The notes beneath the pieces were generated by a model. The model was not told the origin of the DNA. It saw only the letters and a program-made list of their open reading frames with translations, and ran no database searches. This document shows, in pieces, positions 18,466-27,482 of a DNA stretch of 64,000 bases. The stretch covers positions 62,001 through 126,000 of the forward strand of contig NZ_JAPDPC010000003.1 of NCBI RefSeq assembly GCF_026283945.1. The letters run 5' to 3'. Within the stretch, counting starts at the first letter, position 1, and each line of letters opens with the position of its first letter. Position numbers and translations under genes: made by a program. This DNA comes from Dyella humicola (lineage in GTDB: Bacteria > Pseudomonadota > Gammaproteobacteria > Xanthomonadales > Rhodanobacteraceae).

Positions 18466-19743
18466 TCAGCTCGCGCTCGCGACGCGCGCACTGCTGGCTG
18501 CACGTTGCAACAGCAGGTTGCGTTCGCGCGTGTTGCGCGTGAGCGATGCCGCGCGCTCGAACTCCTCACGTGCCTCGGCATGACGGCCCAGCTTGCCGAG
18601 CAGGTCGCCGCGCACGCTGGGCAGCAGGTGATAGTGGCGCAGCAGGGGTTCATCGCGCAGTTCATCCGCCATCGCCAGGCCCGTCGCGGGCCCAAATGCC
18701 ATGGCGTGTGCAACCGCGCGATTGAGCGCGACCACGGGTGAGGGCAGGCGTTGGGCCAGGGTGTCGTATAACGCGGCAATACGCGACCAGTCGGTTTCGT
18801 CGACGCTGCGGGCCCGCGCGTGACAGGCGGCAATGGCAGCCTGCAAGGCGTAGGGTCCTTCGGCGCCACCCAGGCCTTCGGCGCGAGCCAGGGCATCGAG
18901 CCCGCGGCGGATCAGCAGCTGGTCCCAGCGGCCACGTTGCTGTTCGCTGAGCAGGATCGGCTCGCCATGAGGCCCCGTGCGTGCTGCGGTACGCGAGGCC
19001 TGGATCTCCATCAAGGCGAGCAGTCCGTGTACCTCCGGCTCCGCGGGCGCCAGTCCGACCAGGACACGGCCCAGCCGCAGCGCTTCCTCGCATAGTGCCG
19101 GACGCATCCAGTCGTCACCGGAGGTGGCGGCATAGCCTTCGTTGAAAATCAGGTAGACGACTTCGAGCACGGAGGCGAGTCGCACGCCCAGCTCGTCGCC
19201 GCGCGGTACTTCAAACGGCACTTTTGCCTCGCTAAGCGTGCGTTTGGCGCGCACGATGCGTTGCGCCACGGTGGACTCGGGCACCAGATAGGCGCGTGCG
19301 ATTTCGGTGGTGGTGAGGCCGCCCAGCAGGCGCAAGGTCAGCGCCACGCGCGCTTCGGTGGACAGCACCGGATGACAGGCCGTGAACACCAGGCTCAGCA
19401 GATCGTCGCCAATCGGGTCGTCGAGCATGGCATCGGGGTCCACGATGGACGCTTCCAGCTGCGCCTCGATTTCCTGTGTCAGCGCGTAGGCCTTGCGCTG
19501 ATGCAGGGCGTGGCGACGCAACTGGTCGATCGCGCGGTGCTTGGCCGTGGTCATCAGCCACGCTCCTGGATTGTGCGGTACACCACTGGATGGCCACTGC
19601 TCCAGCGCGGCGACCAGCGCGTCCTGCGCGAATTCCTCCGCCATCCCCACGTCGCGCATGATGCGGGCGAGGCCGGCAATCAGGCGCGGCGCCTCGATGC
19701 GCCAGACGGCGTCGATGGTGCGATGGATGTCGGTGGTCGTCAT
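18466..19743 (-). CDS. ECF-type RNA polymerase sigma factor with C-terminal DUF6596/TPR extension
   Basis: A 425-residue sigma factor. Region 2 is near the N-terminus (EEFAQDALVAALEQWP, then NPGAWLMTTAKHRAIDQLRR). The region 4 helix-turn-helix is at about residues 135-165 (GLTTTEIARAYLVPESTVAQ). The long C-terminal extension contains VYLIFNEGYAATSGDDW and helical repeats that look TPR-like. This architecture is that of the ECF42-type sigma factors, which usually lack an anti-sigma gene and stand beside YciI/DGPF-family genes, as here. A GTG at 19749 is possible, but the ATG at 19743 is preferred. It is last in a likely three-gene minus-strand operon. Confidence 0.9.
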   Translation of the reverse strand: MTTTDIHRTIDAVWRIEAPRLIAGLARIMRDVGMAEEFAQDALVAALEQWPSSGVPHNPGAWLMTTAKHRAIDQLRRHALHQRKAYALTQEIEAQLEASIVDPDAMLDDPIGDDLLSLVFTACHPVLSTEARVALTLRLLGGLTTTEIARAYLVPESTVAQRIVRAKRTLSEAKVPFEVPRGDELGVRLASVLEVVYLIFNEGYAATSGDDWMRPALCEEALRLGRVLVGLAPAEPEVHGLLALMEIQASRTAARTGPHGEPILLSEQQRGRWDQLLIRRGLDALARAEGLGGAEGPYALQAAIAACHARARSVDETDWSRIAALYDTLAQRLPSPVVALNRAVAHAMAFGPATGLAMADELRDEPLLRHYHLLPSVRGDLLGKLGRHAEAREEFERAASLTRNTRERNLLLQRAASSARVASAS

Positions 19744-19803
19744 GACCACCGATCACAGCACCGCCTCATCGGTAACGCAAGTTCGCGCGATAGCCCAGCG
19801 AGC

Positions 19804-20214
19804 TCAGGGAGGCGACATCACCATCCAGTGCACGCCGAAACGGTCCTTCAGCATGCCGAAGCTGGAAGAGAAAAAGGTCTTGCTCAGCGGCATCACGGTC
19901 TCGCCACCCTCGGACAGCGCAGTGAAGCTGCGCTGCGCCTCCGCGGCGTCGGCTACGGTGAGCGACAGCGAGAAACCACCGAAATGCGCCTGCCCCTTGC
20001 ACTCGCCATCCGAGGCCATGAACGCCGTCTCGCCGACCACGACATGGGCATGCATGATCTTCTCGGCATTCGCCGGGTCGACCGCGGGGGGACCGTGTCC
20101 TTCAGGACTTTCGTTGAAGCGCACCAGGCGTGACTTGGCGCCGATGGCCTTCCCGTAGAAGGCCAGCGCCTCCTCACAGCGACCGTCGAAGAAGAGATAG
20201 GGCTGTACCAGCAT
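19804..20214 (-). CDS. PhnB-like VOC protein
   Basis: A 136-residue protein of the PhnB/glyoxalase-like branch. It opens MLVQPYLFFDGRCEEALAFY, contains HAHVVVGETAFMASDG and ends DRFGVHWMVMSP, all typical of this family. The metal and substrate are unknown for most members. The start is secure: AGGAGG lies 7 nt upstream of the ATG at 20214. It sits between a YciI-like gene and the ECF sigma gene, the common partner set of such sigma factors, and is probably part of their regulon. A frame extending upstream to 20490 is an artefact of the neighbouring YciI gene region. Confidence 0.88.
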   Translation of the reverse strand: MLVQPYLFFDGRCEEALAFYGKAIGAKSRLVRFNESPEGHGPPAVDPANAEKIMHAHVVVGETAFMASDGECKGQAHFGGFSLSLTVADAAEAQRSFTALSEGGETVMPLSKTFFSSSFGMLKDRFGVHWMVMSPP

Positions 20215-20287
20215 GAGCTTCCTCCTGGTGATGTATGGAGCCTGTCCCACTCCCCGCATGGCTCGCGTCGAGCGGGTGAACAAGGTG

Positions 20288-20716
20288 CTAGGCGCGGTCG
20301 CCGATCTGTTCGCGCGTGCGCGCTTCCTGTTCACGCAGCTCCGGCGTGAATTCCGCGCCGAAATCCTCGGCCTCGAAGACCTGGCGGATCTCCACGTCCG
20401 ATTCGATGTCATCAAACGGATTGGGCGCACGCTTGAGCCATTCGATCGCTTCTTCGAGCGATGCCACCTGGATGAGCCAGAATCCGGCAATTAGCTCCTT
20501 GGTCTCGGCGAAAGGGCCATCGATGACCGTGCGCTGGTCGCCCGCATAGCGGATGCGCACGCCGCGCGCGCTCGGATGCAAACCTTCCGCGGCCAGCAGC
20601 ACGCCAGCCTTTACCAGTTCCTCATTGAAGCGGCCCATATCGGCCAGCAGGCGTTCGCTTGGCATCTCGCCGGCTTCGGAGCTCTTGGTCGCACGCACCA
20701 TCACCATGAATCGCAT
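20288..20716 (-). CDS. YciI-like (DGPF domain) protein
   Basis: A 142-residue protein starting MRFMVMVRATKSSEAGEMPS, with the DGPF-family core RTVIDGPFAETKELIAGFWLI and the conserved acidic C-terminal region VEIRQVFEAEDFGAEF. The YciI fold is a ferredoxin-like dimer with a possible catalytic His/Asp, but most members have no known reaction. Genes of this type repeatedly accompany ECF42 sigma factors. It is the promoter-proximal gene of the three-gene set on this strand. The longer frame from 20896 lacks family similarity, so the ATG at 20716 is used. Confidence 0.87.
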   Translation of the reverse strand: MRFMVMVRATKSSEAGEMPSERLLADMGRFNEELVKAGVLLAAEGLHPSARGVRIRYAGDQRTVIDGPFAETKELIAGFWLIQVASLEEAIEWLKRAPNPFDDIESDVEIRQVFEAEDFGAEFTPELREQEARTREQIGDRA

Positions 20717-20941
20717 TGTCGTTACTCCATTGGGCTGCAAAGGCAAGCCGCCAGGTGGCCTTGGGCCAGTACCCGGGTGGCTCTCATCTGATCGTCGAAC
20801 GAGGAGAGCCGGAATCGACATGGCGACGCCGCTTGCTAGGTCAGCATGAACGTCGGCAGGCACAGGGAGCCTCGTCGCAGGCTGCGGAGCATGCACCGGC
20901 CTGCGTCAGCGGGTCGTGAGATGCGGCTAAACGGCGTGGGC

Positions 20942-21967
20942 TCAGCGCACGGCCAAGGCCAGCACGATGCCGATCCACAGGACCATGCCCAGCCAATTGT
21001 TGTTGCGGAATGCCGTAAGGCAGGCATCACGCTCGCGTTTGCGGATTTTCCACAGCTGGTGGCCGAACAGGCTCGCTGCGGCGACCAGGCTCAGCCAGTA
21101 CGGCCAACCCAGCGCAGCGCGCTGGCCGACAAACAGCATCGCCAGCAGAAACGTGGCCATCAGGATGCCGAGGATGGGAAGGTCCGCATCGCCGAACAGG
21201 ATCGCGGTGGATTTGGCCCCGGCCTTGAGGTCGTCATCGCGATCGACCATCGCGTATTGCGTGTCGTAGATCACCGACCACAGGATATTGGCGATGAACA
21301 GTAGCCAGCCCACAGGTGGCACTGCGTAGGAAACCGCGGCAAAGGCCATCGGTATCGACCAGCCGAACGCCGCACCCAACACCACTTGCGGCAGGTGGGT
21401 ATAGCGTTTGGTGAAGGGATAGATGGCGGCCAGCGCGGCGCCGACCAGGGACAGCTTGATGGTCAGCGCATTGGTGAACAACACCAGCACGAACGACAGC
21501 GTCAACAGGCTCACGAAGACGATCAAGGCTTCGCGCGGCGTGACACGGCCCGAGGCAATCGGTCGCCCAGCCGTGCGCGCCACCTGCGGGTCCAGCTTGC
21601 GGTCCGCGAAATCGTTGATCGCGCATCCGGCGGCGCGCATGGCGAACACGCCCAAGGTGAAGATCACCAGCAGCTTCACTGGCGGAAAATCAGACGCGGC
21701 GAGCCATAGCGCCCACCAGGTCGGCCACAGCAACAACAGCGCCCCGATGGGGCGATCCATGCGGGTCAGCACCAGATAGTCGCGCGCCTTGGTGCGATAC
21801 GCCTCGGGAAACTTCTGCAGGATCCAGTCGAGCACGCGCGTGGCACGCGTGGAACTGTCCGCAGGCCCCGGAGCCACGACGGACTTCACCGGTGCGGCGG
21901 GCCGCGGCCGCGGGCCGGTCGACGGAGACGGGTTGCGCCGCTGGCGCTTACGTGAGGAAGGAGCCAT
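20942..21967 (-). CDS. ubiA: 4-hydroxybenzoate polyprenyltransferase (ubiquinone biosynthesis)
   Basis: UbiA is an inner-membrane prenyltransferase that joins the polyprenyl tail to 4-hydroxybenzoate. The protein has 341 residues with about eight helices. The two Asp-rich substrate motifs are intact: [21 protein letters not shown] and, later, [13 protein letters not shown]. The core from [21 protein letters not shown] is standard. An unusual feature is a basic, Pro/Ser-rich N-terminal extension of about 65 residues ([19 protein letters not shown]), longer than in E. coli. An internal start is possible, but none has a better ribosome site. It is transcribed alone. Confidence 0.93.
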   Translation of the reverse strand: MAPSSRKRQRRNPSPSTGPRPRPAAPVKSVVAPGPADSSTRATRVLDWILQKFPEAYRTKARDYLVLTRMDRPIGALLLLWPTWWALWLAASDFPPVKLLVIFTLGVFAMRAAGCAINDFADRKLDPQVARTAGRPIASGRVTPREALIVFVSLLTLSFVLVLFTNALTIKLSLVGAALAAIYPFTKRYTHLPQVVLGAAFGWSIPMAFAAVSYAVPPVGWLLFIANILWSVIYDTQYAMVDRDDDLKAGAKSTAILFGDADLPILGILMATFLLAMLFVGQRAALGWPYWLSLVAAASLFGHQLWKIRKRERDACLTAFRNNNWLGMVLWIGIVLALAVR

Positions 21968-22108
21968 TCGCCAAGTTTAGCGTGGGTCGCCCACAGCCGT
22001 GACGTGACGCAGCGCCGGTTTGCCAGCGATCGCTGCGCGACTTTGTCGTCGCCTTGTCACAGCCGGGCCTACACTCAAGGCCACCCGTGAACCGGAACAG
22101 GTCGCGCC

Positions 22109-22465
22109 ATGCCCCAGATGCTCAGTCACATCGCCCTGATCGTCGCCGACCCCACGCGAACCGCGCATTTGCTTACCGGGGTATTCGAGGACGCCCGTGT
22201 CACGCGTGAGCTGGACGCGGAGGACAGCCACCCGTCGATGACGGTGCGACTGGCCGGCCTCGATTTCGAACTGATCCGTGGCAGCGGCCCCGCCGCGCGC
22301 AACGGTGACCATATCGCGTTCCAGGTGAGCAAGCCGGAGCAACTGGCTTGCGCGGAGCGGCTGACGGCCCTGGCTCTGGATTTCGATATGGCGCGAAGGG
22401 ACACGGCGCTGTACTTCAGCGACTACGACAACCATGTGTTTGAGTTGGATGTGGTTGAGGAGTGA
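22109..22465 (+). CDS. Small VOC-superfamily protein (FosX-like fold)
   Basis: A 118-residue glyoxalase-fold protein. The first strand and potential metal His are in MLSHIALIVADP. The middle has DFELIRGSG, and the C-terminal strand DNHVFELDVVEE carries the Glu used as metal ligand in the family. It resembles FosX/FosA-like or lactoylglutathione-lyase-like single-domain proteins, but it is too generic for a substrate call. It is transcribed away from ubiA, with 140 bp between the two starts, and is convergent with the ilvA end. Confidence 0.75.
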   Translation: MPQMLSHIALIVADPTRTAHLLTGVFEDARVTRELDAEDSHPSMTVRLAGLDFELIRGSGPAARNGDHIAFQVSKPEQLACAERLTALALDFDMARRDTALYFSDYDNHVFELDVVEE

Positions 22466-22497
22466 TGGTGATGACGGTGCTGAGAGGGTGCACTAGT

Positions 22498-24060
22498 TCA
22501 CGCTCTTAACAACAACCGATACGCCGCATTTTCGCTCTCATCGCGAAACGGATACCCCAGCGCATCGAGAAAGGCCTGGAACAGCGCCCGTTCGTTGTGC
22601 GGCACCTGGATACCGACCAGGATACGGCCGTAGTCGGCGCCCTGGTTGCGGTAATGGAACAGGCTGATATTCCAGTCCGGATGCATGTGGCCGAGGAAGC
22701 GCGTGAGTGCGCCGGGCCGCTCGGGAAACTCGAAGCGATAGAGCAATTCATCGTTCGCCAGCGGCGTGCGGCCGCCGATCATATGGCGCAGGTGCTGCTT
22801 GGCGAGCTCATCGTCGGTGAGATCCAGCACGCCAAAGCCGTGCTCGCGAAACGCGTCGATCAGGGTCGTGCGTTCATCGCGCCGGGTGGTCTGCACGCCG
22901 ACGAAGATATGCGCTTCGGTGGCATTGCCGATGCGGTAATTGAATTCGGTAATGCTGCGCTGGCCCAACGCCGCGCAGAAACGCCGAAAGCTGCCGCGTT
23001 CCTCGGGGATGGTGACGGCAAACACCGCTTCCCGCTGCTCACCCACCTCGGCGCGTTCCGCCACGAAACGCAACCGGTCGAAATTGAGGTTCGCGCCGGA
23101 AACGATCGCTACCATCGGCTCCGCCGAGGCACCGTTCGTTGCCACATACTGCTTGAGACCGGCGAGAGCCAGCGCGCCAGCCGGTTCCGGCACGCTGCGC
23201 GTGTCCTGAAATACGTCGCGGATGGCCGCGCAAATCGCATCGGTATCCACTCGCAGCATGGCATCGACATACTGACGGCAAAGGTCGAAGGTGAGGTCGC
23301 CTACGCGCTTTACCGCTGTGCCATCCGCGAAAAGTCCGACCTCAGGCAAGCTGACCGGCGTGCCGGCCTCGAGTGACTGCGCCATGGCGTCGGAATCGCG
23401 CGTCTGCACGCCAATCACTTTCACATCGGGCCGCAGTGCCTTGATGTAGCCGGCCACGCCAGCCAGCAAGCCACCGCCGCCCACCGGGACGAACACCGCA
23501 TGCAGCGGACCGGGATGCTGACGGAGAATCTCCATGCCCACGGTGGCTTGTCCCGCGATCACCGCCGGATCGTCGAACGGATGCACGAAGGTGTAGCCGT
23601 GTTGCGCCTGCAACTGCGCGGCGGCAGCCTGGGCATCGCTATACGAATCGCCGACCAGCACCACTTCGACATGGGTGCCGCCGAGACGACGCACAGCATC
23701 CACCTTCACTTGTGGCGCCGTGACCGGCATCACGATCACCGCATGCACGCCGAGCCTTGCGGCGGCCAGCGCCACGCCTTGTGCATGATTGCCGGCAGAC
23801 GCCGCGATCACGCCACGCGCGCGTTGCGCCGCATCCAGGCCGGCCATACGGTTGTAGGCACCACGCAGCTTGAACGAGAACACCGGCTGCTGGTCCTCGC
23901 GCTTGAGCAGCACGCGCTGGCCGAGCCGCGCGGATAGCAACTGCGCCGGTTGCAGCGCGGTTTCGCGCGCCACGTCGTAGACACGCGCACCCACCGTCTG
24001 GCGCAGCAACTCGTGCTCACCAAACGTGGTCGGTGTCACCTGTTCGGCGAGGACACTCAT
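22498..24060 (-). CDS. ilvA: Threonine ammonia-lyase, biosynthetic
   Basis: IlvA deaminates threonine to 2-oxobutanoate, the first committed step to isoleucine, and is PLP-dependent. The PLP lysine is K64 in QQPVFSFKLRGAYNRM. The phosphate-binding loop is PVGGGGLLAGVAG. The C-terminal 180 residues form two ACT-like regulatory domains (AVFAVTIPEERGSFRRFCAAL and LYRFEFPERPGALTRFLGH), as in the isoleucine-inhibited biosynthetic enzyme. It has 520 residues, close to the usual 514. The start ATG overlaps the ilvM stop (ATGA). It is the last gene of the ten-gene branched-chain operon. Confidence 0.97.
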   Translation of the reverse strand: MSVLAEQVTPTTFGEHELLRQTVGARVYDVARETALQPAQLLSARLGQRVLLKREDQQPVFSFKLRGAYNRMAGLDAAQRARGVIAASAGNHAQGVALAAARLGVHAVIVMPVTAPQVKVDAVRRLGGTHVEVVLVGDSYSDAQAAAAQLQAQHGYTFVHPFDDPAVIAGQATVGMEILRQHPGPLHAVFVPVGGGGLLAGVAGYIKALRPDVKVIGVQTRDSDAMAQSLEAGTPVSLPEVGLFADGTAVKRVGDLTFDLCRQYVDAMLRVDTDAICAAIRDVFQDTRSVPEPAGALALAGLKQYVATNGASAEPMVAIVSGANLNFDRLRFVAERAEVGEQREAVFAVTIPEERGSFRRFCAALGQRSITEFNYRIGNATEAHIFVGVQTTRRDERTTLIDAFREHGFGVLDLTDDELAKQHLRHMIGGRTPLANDELLYRFEFPERPGALTRFLGHMHPDWNISLFHYRNQGADYGRILVGIQVPHNERALFQAFLDALGYPFRDESENAAYRLLLRA

Positions 24061-24305
24061 GGAGTCATCGTCACCGCCGGGTGACTGACCTCGATCACGT
24101 CGACCAGCTTGCGCGTCTGCTTGATGATTTGCTCCACCGTTTCGTCGGCGCCGTGCATCACCAGGGTAAGCTGCGATACGGCCGGGTCCTGCGTCGCGGC
24201 GACAGTCAACGTATCGATATTGCAATGGCGTGCGGCAAACAAACCGGCCACGCGCATCAAGGCGCCGGATTCGTTCTGCAACAGGATGGAAAGCGTGTGT
24301 TTCAT
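24057..24305 (-). CDS. ilvM: Acetolactate synthase small (regulatory) subunit, IlvM type
   Basis: An 82-residue single ACT domain, MKHTLSILLQNESGALMRVAG followed by RHCNIDTLTVAATQDPAVSQ. The short length (no C-terminal domain) matches IlvM of the ilvGMEDA system rather than the longer IlvN/IlvH subunits. It activates the catalytic subunit encoded just upstream and may mediate feedback by valine. The ATG at 24305 has GGAG upstream, and its stop overlaps the ilvA start. Confidence 0.93.
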   Translation of the reverse strand: MKHTLSILLQNESGALMRVAGLFAARHCNIDTLTVAATQDPAVSQLTLVMHGADETVEQIIKQTRKLVDVIEVSHPAVTMTP

Positions 24306-24334
24306 GGCGGTACTCCGTGGCCCTGCGTACTCGC

Positions 24335-24373
24335 CATCCCAGCCCTTGCCCCCTCTTGGGGTTCGCTGGGATG
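24335..24373. repeat. Palindromic element between ilvG and ilvM
   Basis: An inverted repeat with arms CATCCCAGC and GCTGGGATG, and an inner CCCC/GGGG pair, fills the 73-bp ilvG-ilvM gap. It has no T-run on the transcribed strand, so it is more likely a REP-like intergenic repeat or mRNA-stabilising hairpin than a terminator. Confidence 0.6.
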
Positions 24374-24378
24374 ACGGT

Positions 24379-26250
24379 CTAGAACATGTCGGACGTGGAA
24401 TCCCCAGACGATTCAGCGACCACACGCGACGGAATGAAGTCGCCCGTGATCATCTGCGCGTACGTCGCGCCCGGCCCCACCATCGGGTAGACGCCCGCAT
24501 CCGTATCGATCATCACTTCAAGGAAGGCCGGGCCATCGAAGGCCAGGAAGTCGGTGATGGTGGCCGCCAGATCTTCCTTGCGCTCCAGCCGCCGTGCCCA
24601 TTCGAAGCCATCGGCCTGCGCCGCCTTGATGAAGTCTTTCTTGTGCAGGCTCTTGTCGGAGGAGGCAAAGCGTCCGCGGAAAAACAGCTTCTGCCACTGG
24701 CGCACCATGCCGTCGCCGATGTTGTTGAGTACGACCACCTTGACCGGCAAGCCGTAGGTGGTGACGGTTTCCAGCTCGCCCAGGTTCATGCGGATGCTGG
24801 CGTCCCCATCGATATCGATGACCACCGCATCGCGTCGCGCAAACTGGGCGCCAATGGCCGCCGGCAGGCCGAAGCCCATCGTGCCCATCGAGCCGGAGGT
24901 GAGCCAATGGCGCGGCTCGCGGAAATCGAAGTACTGCGCCGCCCACATCTGATGCTGGCCCACGCCGGTGCTGATGATCGCGCGACCCTGGGTGCGGAGA
25001 TTGATCGCTTCGATCACCGCCTGCGGCTGGATCAGTTCGCTCGCACGATCGTAATTGAGCGCGTGCGTTTCCTTGAGTGCAGCGATATGCGTGTGCCATG
25101 GGGTGTAGCGGCCATCAGCGGCAAAGTGGAGTCCATGGCGCATGCCGTACTGCTGCAGCCGCGACAGTGTGCGGTCCAGATCACCGTGATGGTGCCAGTG
25201 CACAGTCTTCACCTTGCCGATCTCGGCAGGGTCGATATCAATCTGGGCAATAAAGCGCGCATGGGGTGCGAAGCGATCCGGCACGCTGGCCACGCGGTCA
25301 TCGAAACGTGCGCCAAGAGCCAGCAGGAAATCACAATCTTCCACCGCGTAATTCGCATACGCCGTGCCATGCATGCCGAGCATGTGCAGGGCCAGCGGCT
25401 CGGTGGTGTCGAACGCGCCGATGCCCATCAGCGTGGTCGTCACTGGCAGGCCGAACTGCTGCACGAAGGCGCGCAGCGTCGCCGCCGACTCGCCCGCAAT
25501 GATCCCTCCGCCGGCATAGATCAGCGGGCGCTTCGCTTTCGCCAGTGCATCGAAGAACGCCTCGCACTGGGTGTCATCAAGTCTTGCGTGTTCAATCGCA
25601 TGCTGGCGGGCGCGATAGCCGGGAATGGGCAGGCGGCCGTCACCGGCAAAGGTGAGCGAGGTGTTCTGCACATCCTTGGGAATATCCACCACCACCGGGC
25701 CTGGGCGTCCACTGCGCGCGATCTCGAAGGCGGTGCGCAGCGTCGCTTCCAGCCGCGCCGGCTCGGTGAGCAGAAACACATGTTTGGCGCACGCGCTCAT
25801 GATGTTGCTCACGGGTGCCTCCTGAAACGCATCGCTGCCCAGCGCAGCGGTAGGCACCTGGCCGCAGATCACCACCAGCGGCACGGAGTCGGCCATGGCG
25901 TCGCGCACTGGCGTGACCATATTGGTAGCGCCCGGACCGGAGGTAACGATGGCCACACCCACCTTGCCCGAGGCGCGCGCATAACCGGCGGCCATGAAAC
26001 CCGCACCCTGTTCGTTAGCCGGCACGATCAGCGGCATCGGCTCGCCGCCATTGGGCGACAGGTGGGTGGCGTTGTATCTGAAGACCGCGTCGTACACCGG
26101 CAGGATCGCGCCGCCCGAATAGCCGAACAGCACGGTGACGCCTTCGTCGGCGAGTACCTGCACCACCACCTCCGCGCCACTCATGGTCTGGCCACAGAGC
26201 GGGTGGGTGGAGTCCGGCGCGGGAATCTCCTTTTGCAATGGCAGGTTCAC
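24379..26250 (-). CDS. ilvG: Acetolactate synthase large (catalytic) subunit
   Basis: This 623-residue TPP/FAD enzyme condenses pyruvate with pyruvate or 2-oxobutanoate, starting valine/leucine or isoleucine synthesis. Visible motifs include VLFGYSGGAILPVYDAV, the catalytic Glu in ANEQGAGFMAAGYAR, and AIVTSGPGATNMVTP. The C-terminal TPP/Mg motif is VVIDIDGDASIRMNLGELET, ending in VVLNN. The N-terminal tail before GAEVVVQVLADEGV is about 25 residues longer than in E. coli IlvG. It pairs with the IlvM-type small subunit next to it, so the symbol ilvG is used rather than ilvB. It is separated from ilvC by 212 bp holding repeats. Confidence 0.96.
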   Translation of the reverse strand: MNLPLQKEIPAPDSTHPLCGQTMSGAEVVVQVLADEGVTVLFGYSGGAILPVYDAVFRYNATHLSPNGGEPMPLIVPANEQGAGFMAAGYARASGKVGVAIVTSGPGATNMVTPVRDAMADSVPLVVICGQVPTAALGSDAFQEAPVSNIMSACAKHVFLLTEPARLEATLRTAFEIARSGRPGPVVVDIPKDVQNTSLTFAGDGRLPIPGYRARQHAIEHARLDDTQCEAFFDALAKAKRPLIYAGGGIIAGESAATLRAFVQQFGLPVTTTLMGIGAFDTTEPLALHMLGMHGTAYANYAVEDCDFLLALGARFDDRVASVPDRFAPHARFIAQIDIDPAEIGKVKTVHWHHHGDLDRTLSRLQQYGMRHGLHFAADGRYTPWHTHIAALKETHALNYDRASELIQPQAVIEAINLRTQGRAIISTGVGQHQMWAAQYFDFREPRHWLTSGSMGTMGFGLPAAIGAQFARRDAVVIDIDGDASIRMNLGELETVTTYGLPVKVVVLNNIGDGMVRQWQKLFFRGRFASSDKSLHKKDFIKAAQADGFEWARRLERKEDLAATITDFLAFDGPAFLEVMIDTDAGVYPMVGPGATYAQMITGDFIPSRVVAESSGDSTSDMF

Positions 26251-26319
26251 GATGGTCGCGTTTCCTTGGATGTCGCTGCTGGCGCGGCGCTTGGATTGTC
26301 GAAAGGCCTGTCAAAAAAC

Positions 26320-26452
26320 GCCCTCCACTGCACGTCCCGAACGAGAGATTCCCGTCGGGCGCAGGGAGGGTTGACGAGAGGCAACAGCCTGCGGGAACAG
26401 CACCCCCTCCTAAATTCCCCCTGCGCGTCCCGAGTGAGGCGAGCAGGGGGAG
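26320..26452. repeat. Two hairpin repeats between ilvC and ilvG
   Basis: Two G/C-rich inverted repeats lie in the 212-bp gap. The first has arms CCCTCC (26321-26326) and GGGAGG (near 26364). The second has arms TCCCCCTGC (26416-26424) and GCAGGGGGA (26443-26451). Both contain a related GTCCCGA core and look like members of one repeat family. No T-run follows, so readthrough to ilvG is expected. Confidence 0.55.
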
Positions 26453-26462
26453 GACACAACGA

Positions 26463-27482
26463 CTAGCCGACCTTCTTCAGCGGCTCGGCTGCCGGCTTCG
26501 GCGCATTCGCCTGCAGCCATGGCATGCGCGCACGCAGCTTGGCGCCGACCTGTTCCACCGGATGCTCGAGATCCGCCTGCTTGAACTTCTTGTAGTTCGG
26601 CAGGCCGGCCTGATACTCGGCGATCCAGTTGCGCGCGAAGGTGCCGTCCTGAATGTCCTTGAGTACATCCTTCATGCGTGCCTTGGTGCCGGCGTCGATG
26701 ATGCGCGGGCCGCTGACGTAGTCGCCGTACTGCGCCGTCTCCGAGACGAACTCCAGCATGCGGGCGATGCCGCCTTCGTAGAACAGGTCCACGATCAGCT
26801 TCAGTTCGTGCAGCACCTCGTAATACGCGATTTCCGGCTGGTAGCCGGCTTCCACGAGGGTCTCGAAGCCAGCCTGCACCAGCGAGCTGGCGCCACCGCA
26901 CAGCACGGCCTGTTCGCCAAACAGATCGGTTTCGGTCTCTTCCTTGAAGTCGGTCTTGATCAGCAGGGCGCGACCGCCGCCAATGCCATCGGCATAGGCC
27001 TTGGCCTTGGCTTCCGCGTGGCCGCTGACGTCCTGATGGATGGCCCAGATGGAGGGCACGCCACGACCGATCTCATACTCGCGGCGCACCAGCGCGCCGG
27101 GGCCCTTCGGCGCGACCAGGATCACGTCGATGTCGTCACGCGGCTCGATCTGCTTGAAATGCACGTTGAAGCCATGCGCGAACAGCAGGGCGGCGCCGGG
27201 CTTGATGTTCGGCGCGATGGAGTCGCGATACAGCGCCGGCTGCACCATGTCTGGGGTGAGCACGGCGATGAGCTCGGCGTCCTTAACCGCATCGCCCGGT
27301 TCGGCCACGGTGAAGCCTTCGGCGCGGGCCTTTTCCCACGAGGGACCGTTCTTGCGCAGGCCCACCACGACATCGAGACCGGAGTCGCGCAAGTTGAGGG
27401 CATGGGCGCGGCCCTGGCTGCCGTAGCCGAGTACGGCGATACGGGCCTTGGCGAGTGCGTCGTTCGAGGTCTGGGTGGTCAT
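26463..27482 (-). CDS. ilvC: Ketol-acid reductoisomerase (class I)
   Basis: IlvC rearranges and reduces acetolactate or acetohydroxybutyrate with NADPH and Mg2+. The Rossmann motif is [20 protein letters not shown]. The Mg-binding core is visible in [23 protein letters not shown] and [14 protein letters not shown]. With 339 residues it is a short class I enzyme. The start overlaps the ilvD stop (ATGA). The Lys/Ala-rich C-terminal tail ([13 protein letters not shown]) is ordinary for the class. Confidence 0.97.
   Translation of the reverse strand: MTTQTSNDALAKARIAVLGYGSQGRAHALNLRDSGLDVVVGLRKNGPSWEKARAEGFTVAEPGDAVKDAELIAVLTPDMVQPALYRDSIAPNIKPGAALLFAHGFNVHFKQIEPRDDIDVILVAPKGPGALVRREYEIGRGVPSIWAIHQDVSGHAEAKAKAYADGIGGGRALLIKTDFKEETETDLFGEQAVLCGGASSLVQAGFETLVEAGYQPEIAYYEVLHELKLIVDLFYEGGIARMLEFVSETAQYGDYVSGPRIIDAGTKARMKDVLKDIQDGTFARNWIAEYQAGLPNYKKFKQADLEHPVEQVGAKLRARMPWLQANAPKPAAEPLKKVG

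Noticed and set aside
22466-22497. Terminator behind ilvA
   Set aside because: The short gap shows no hairpin with a T-run, so the operon end remains undefined by sequence.
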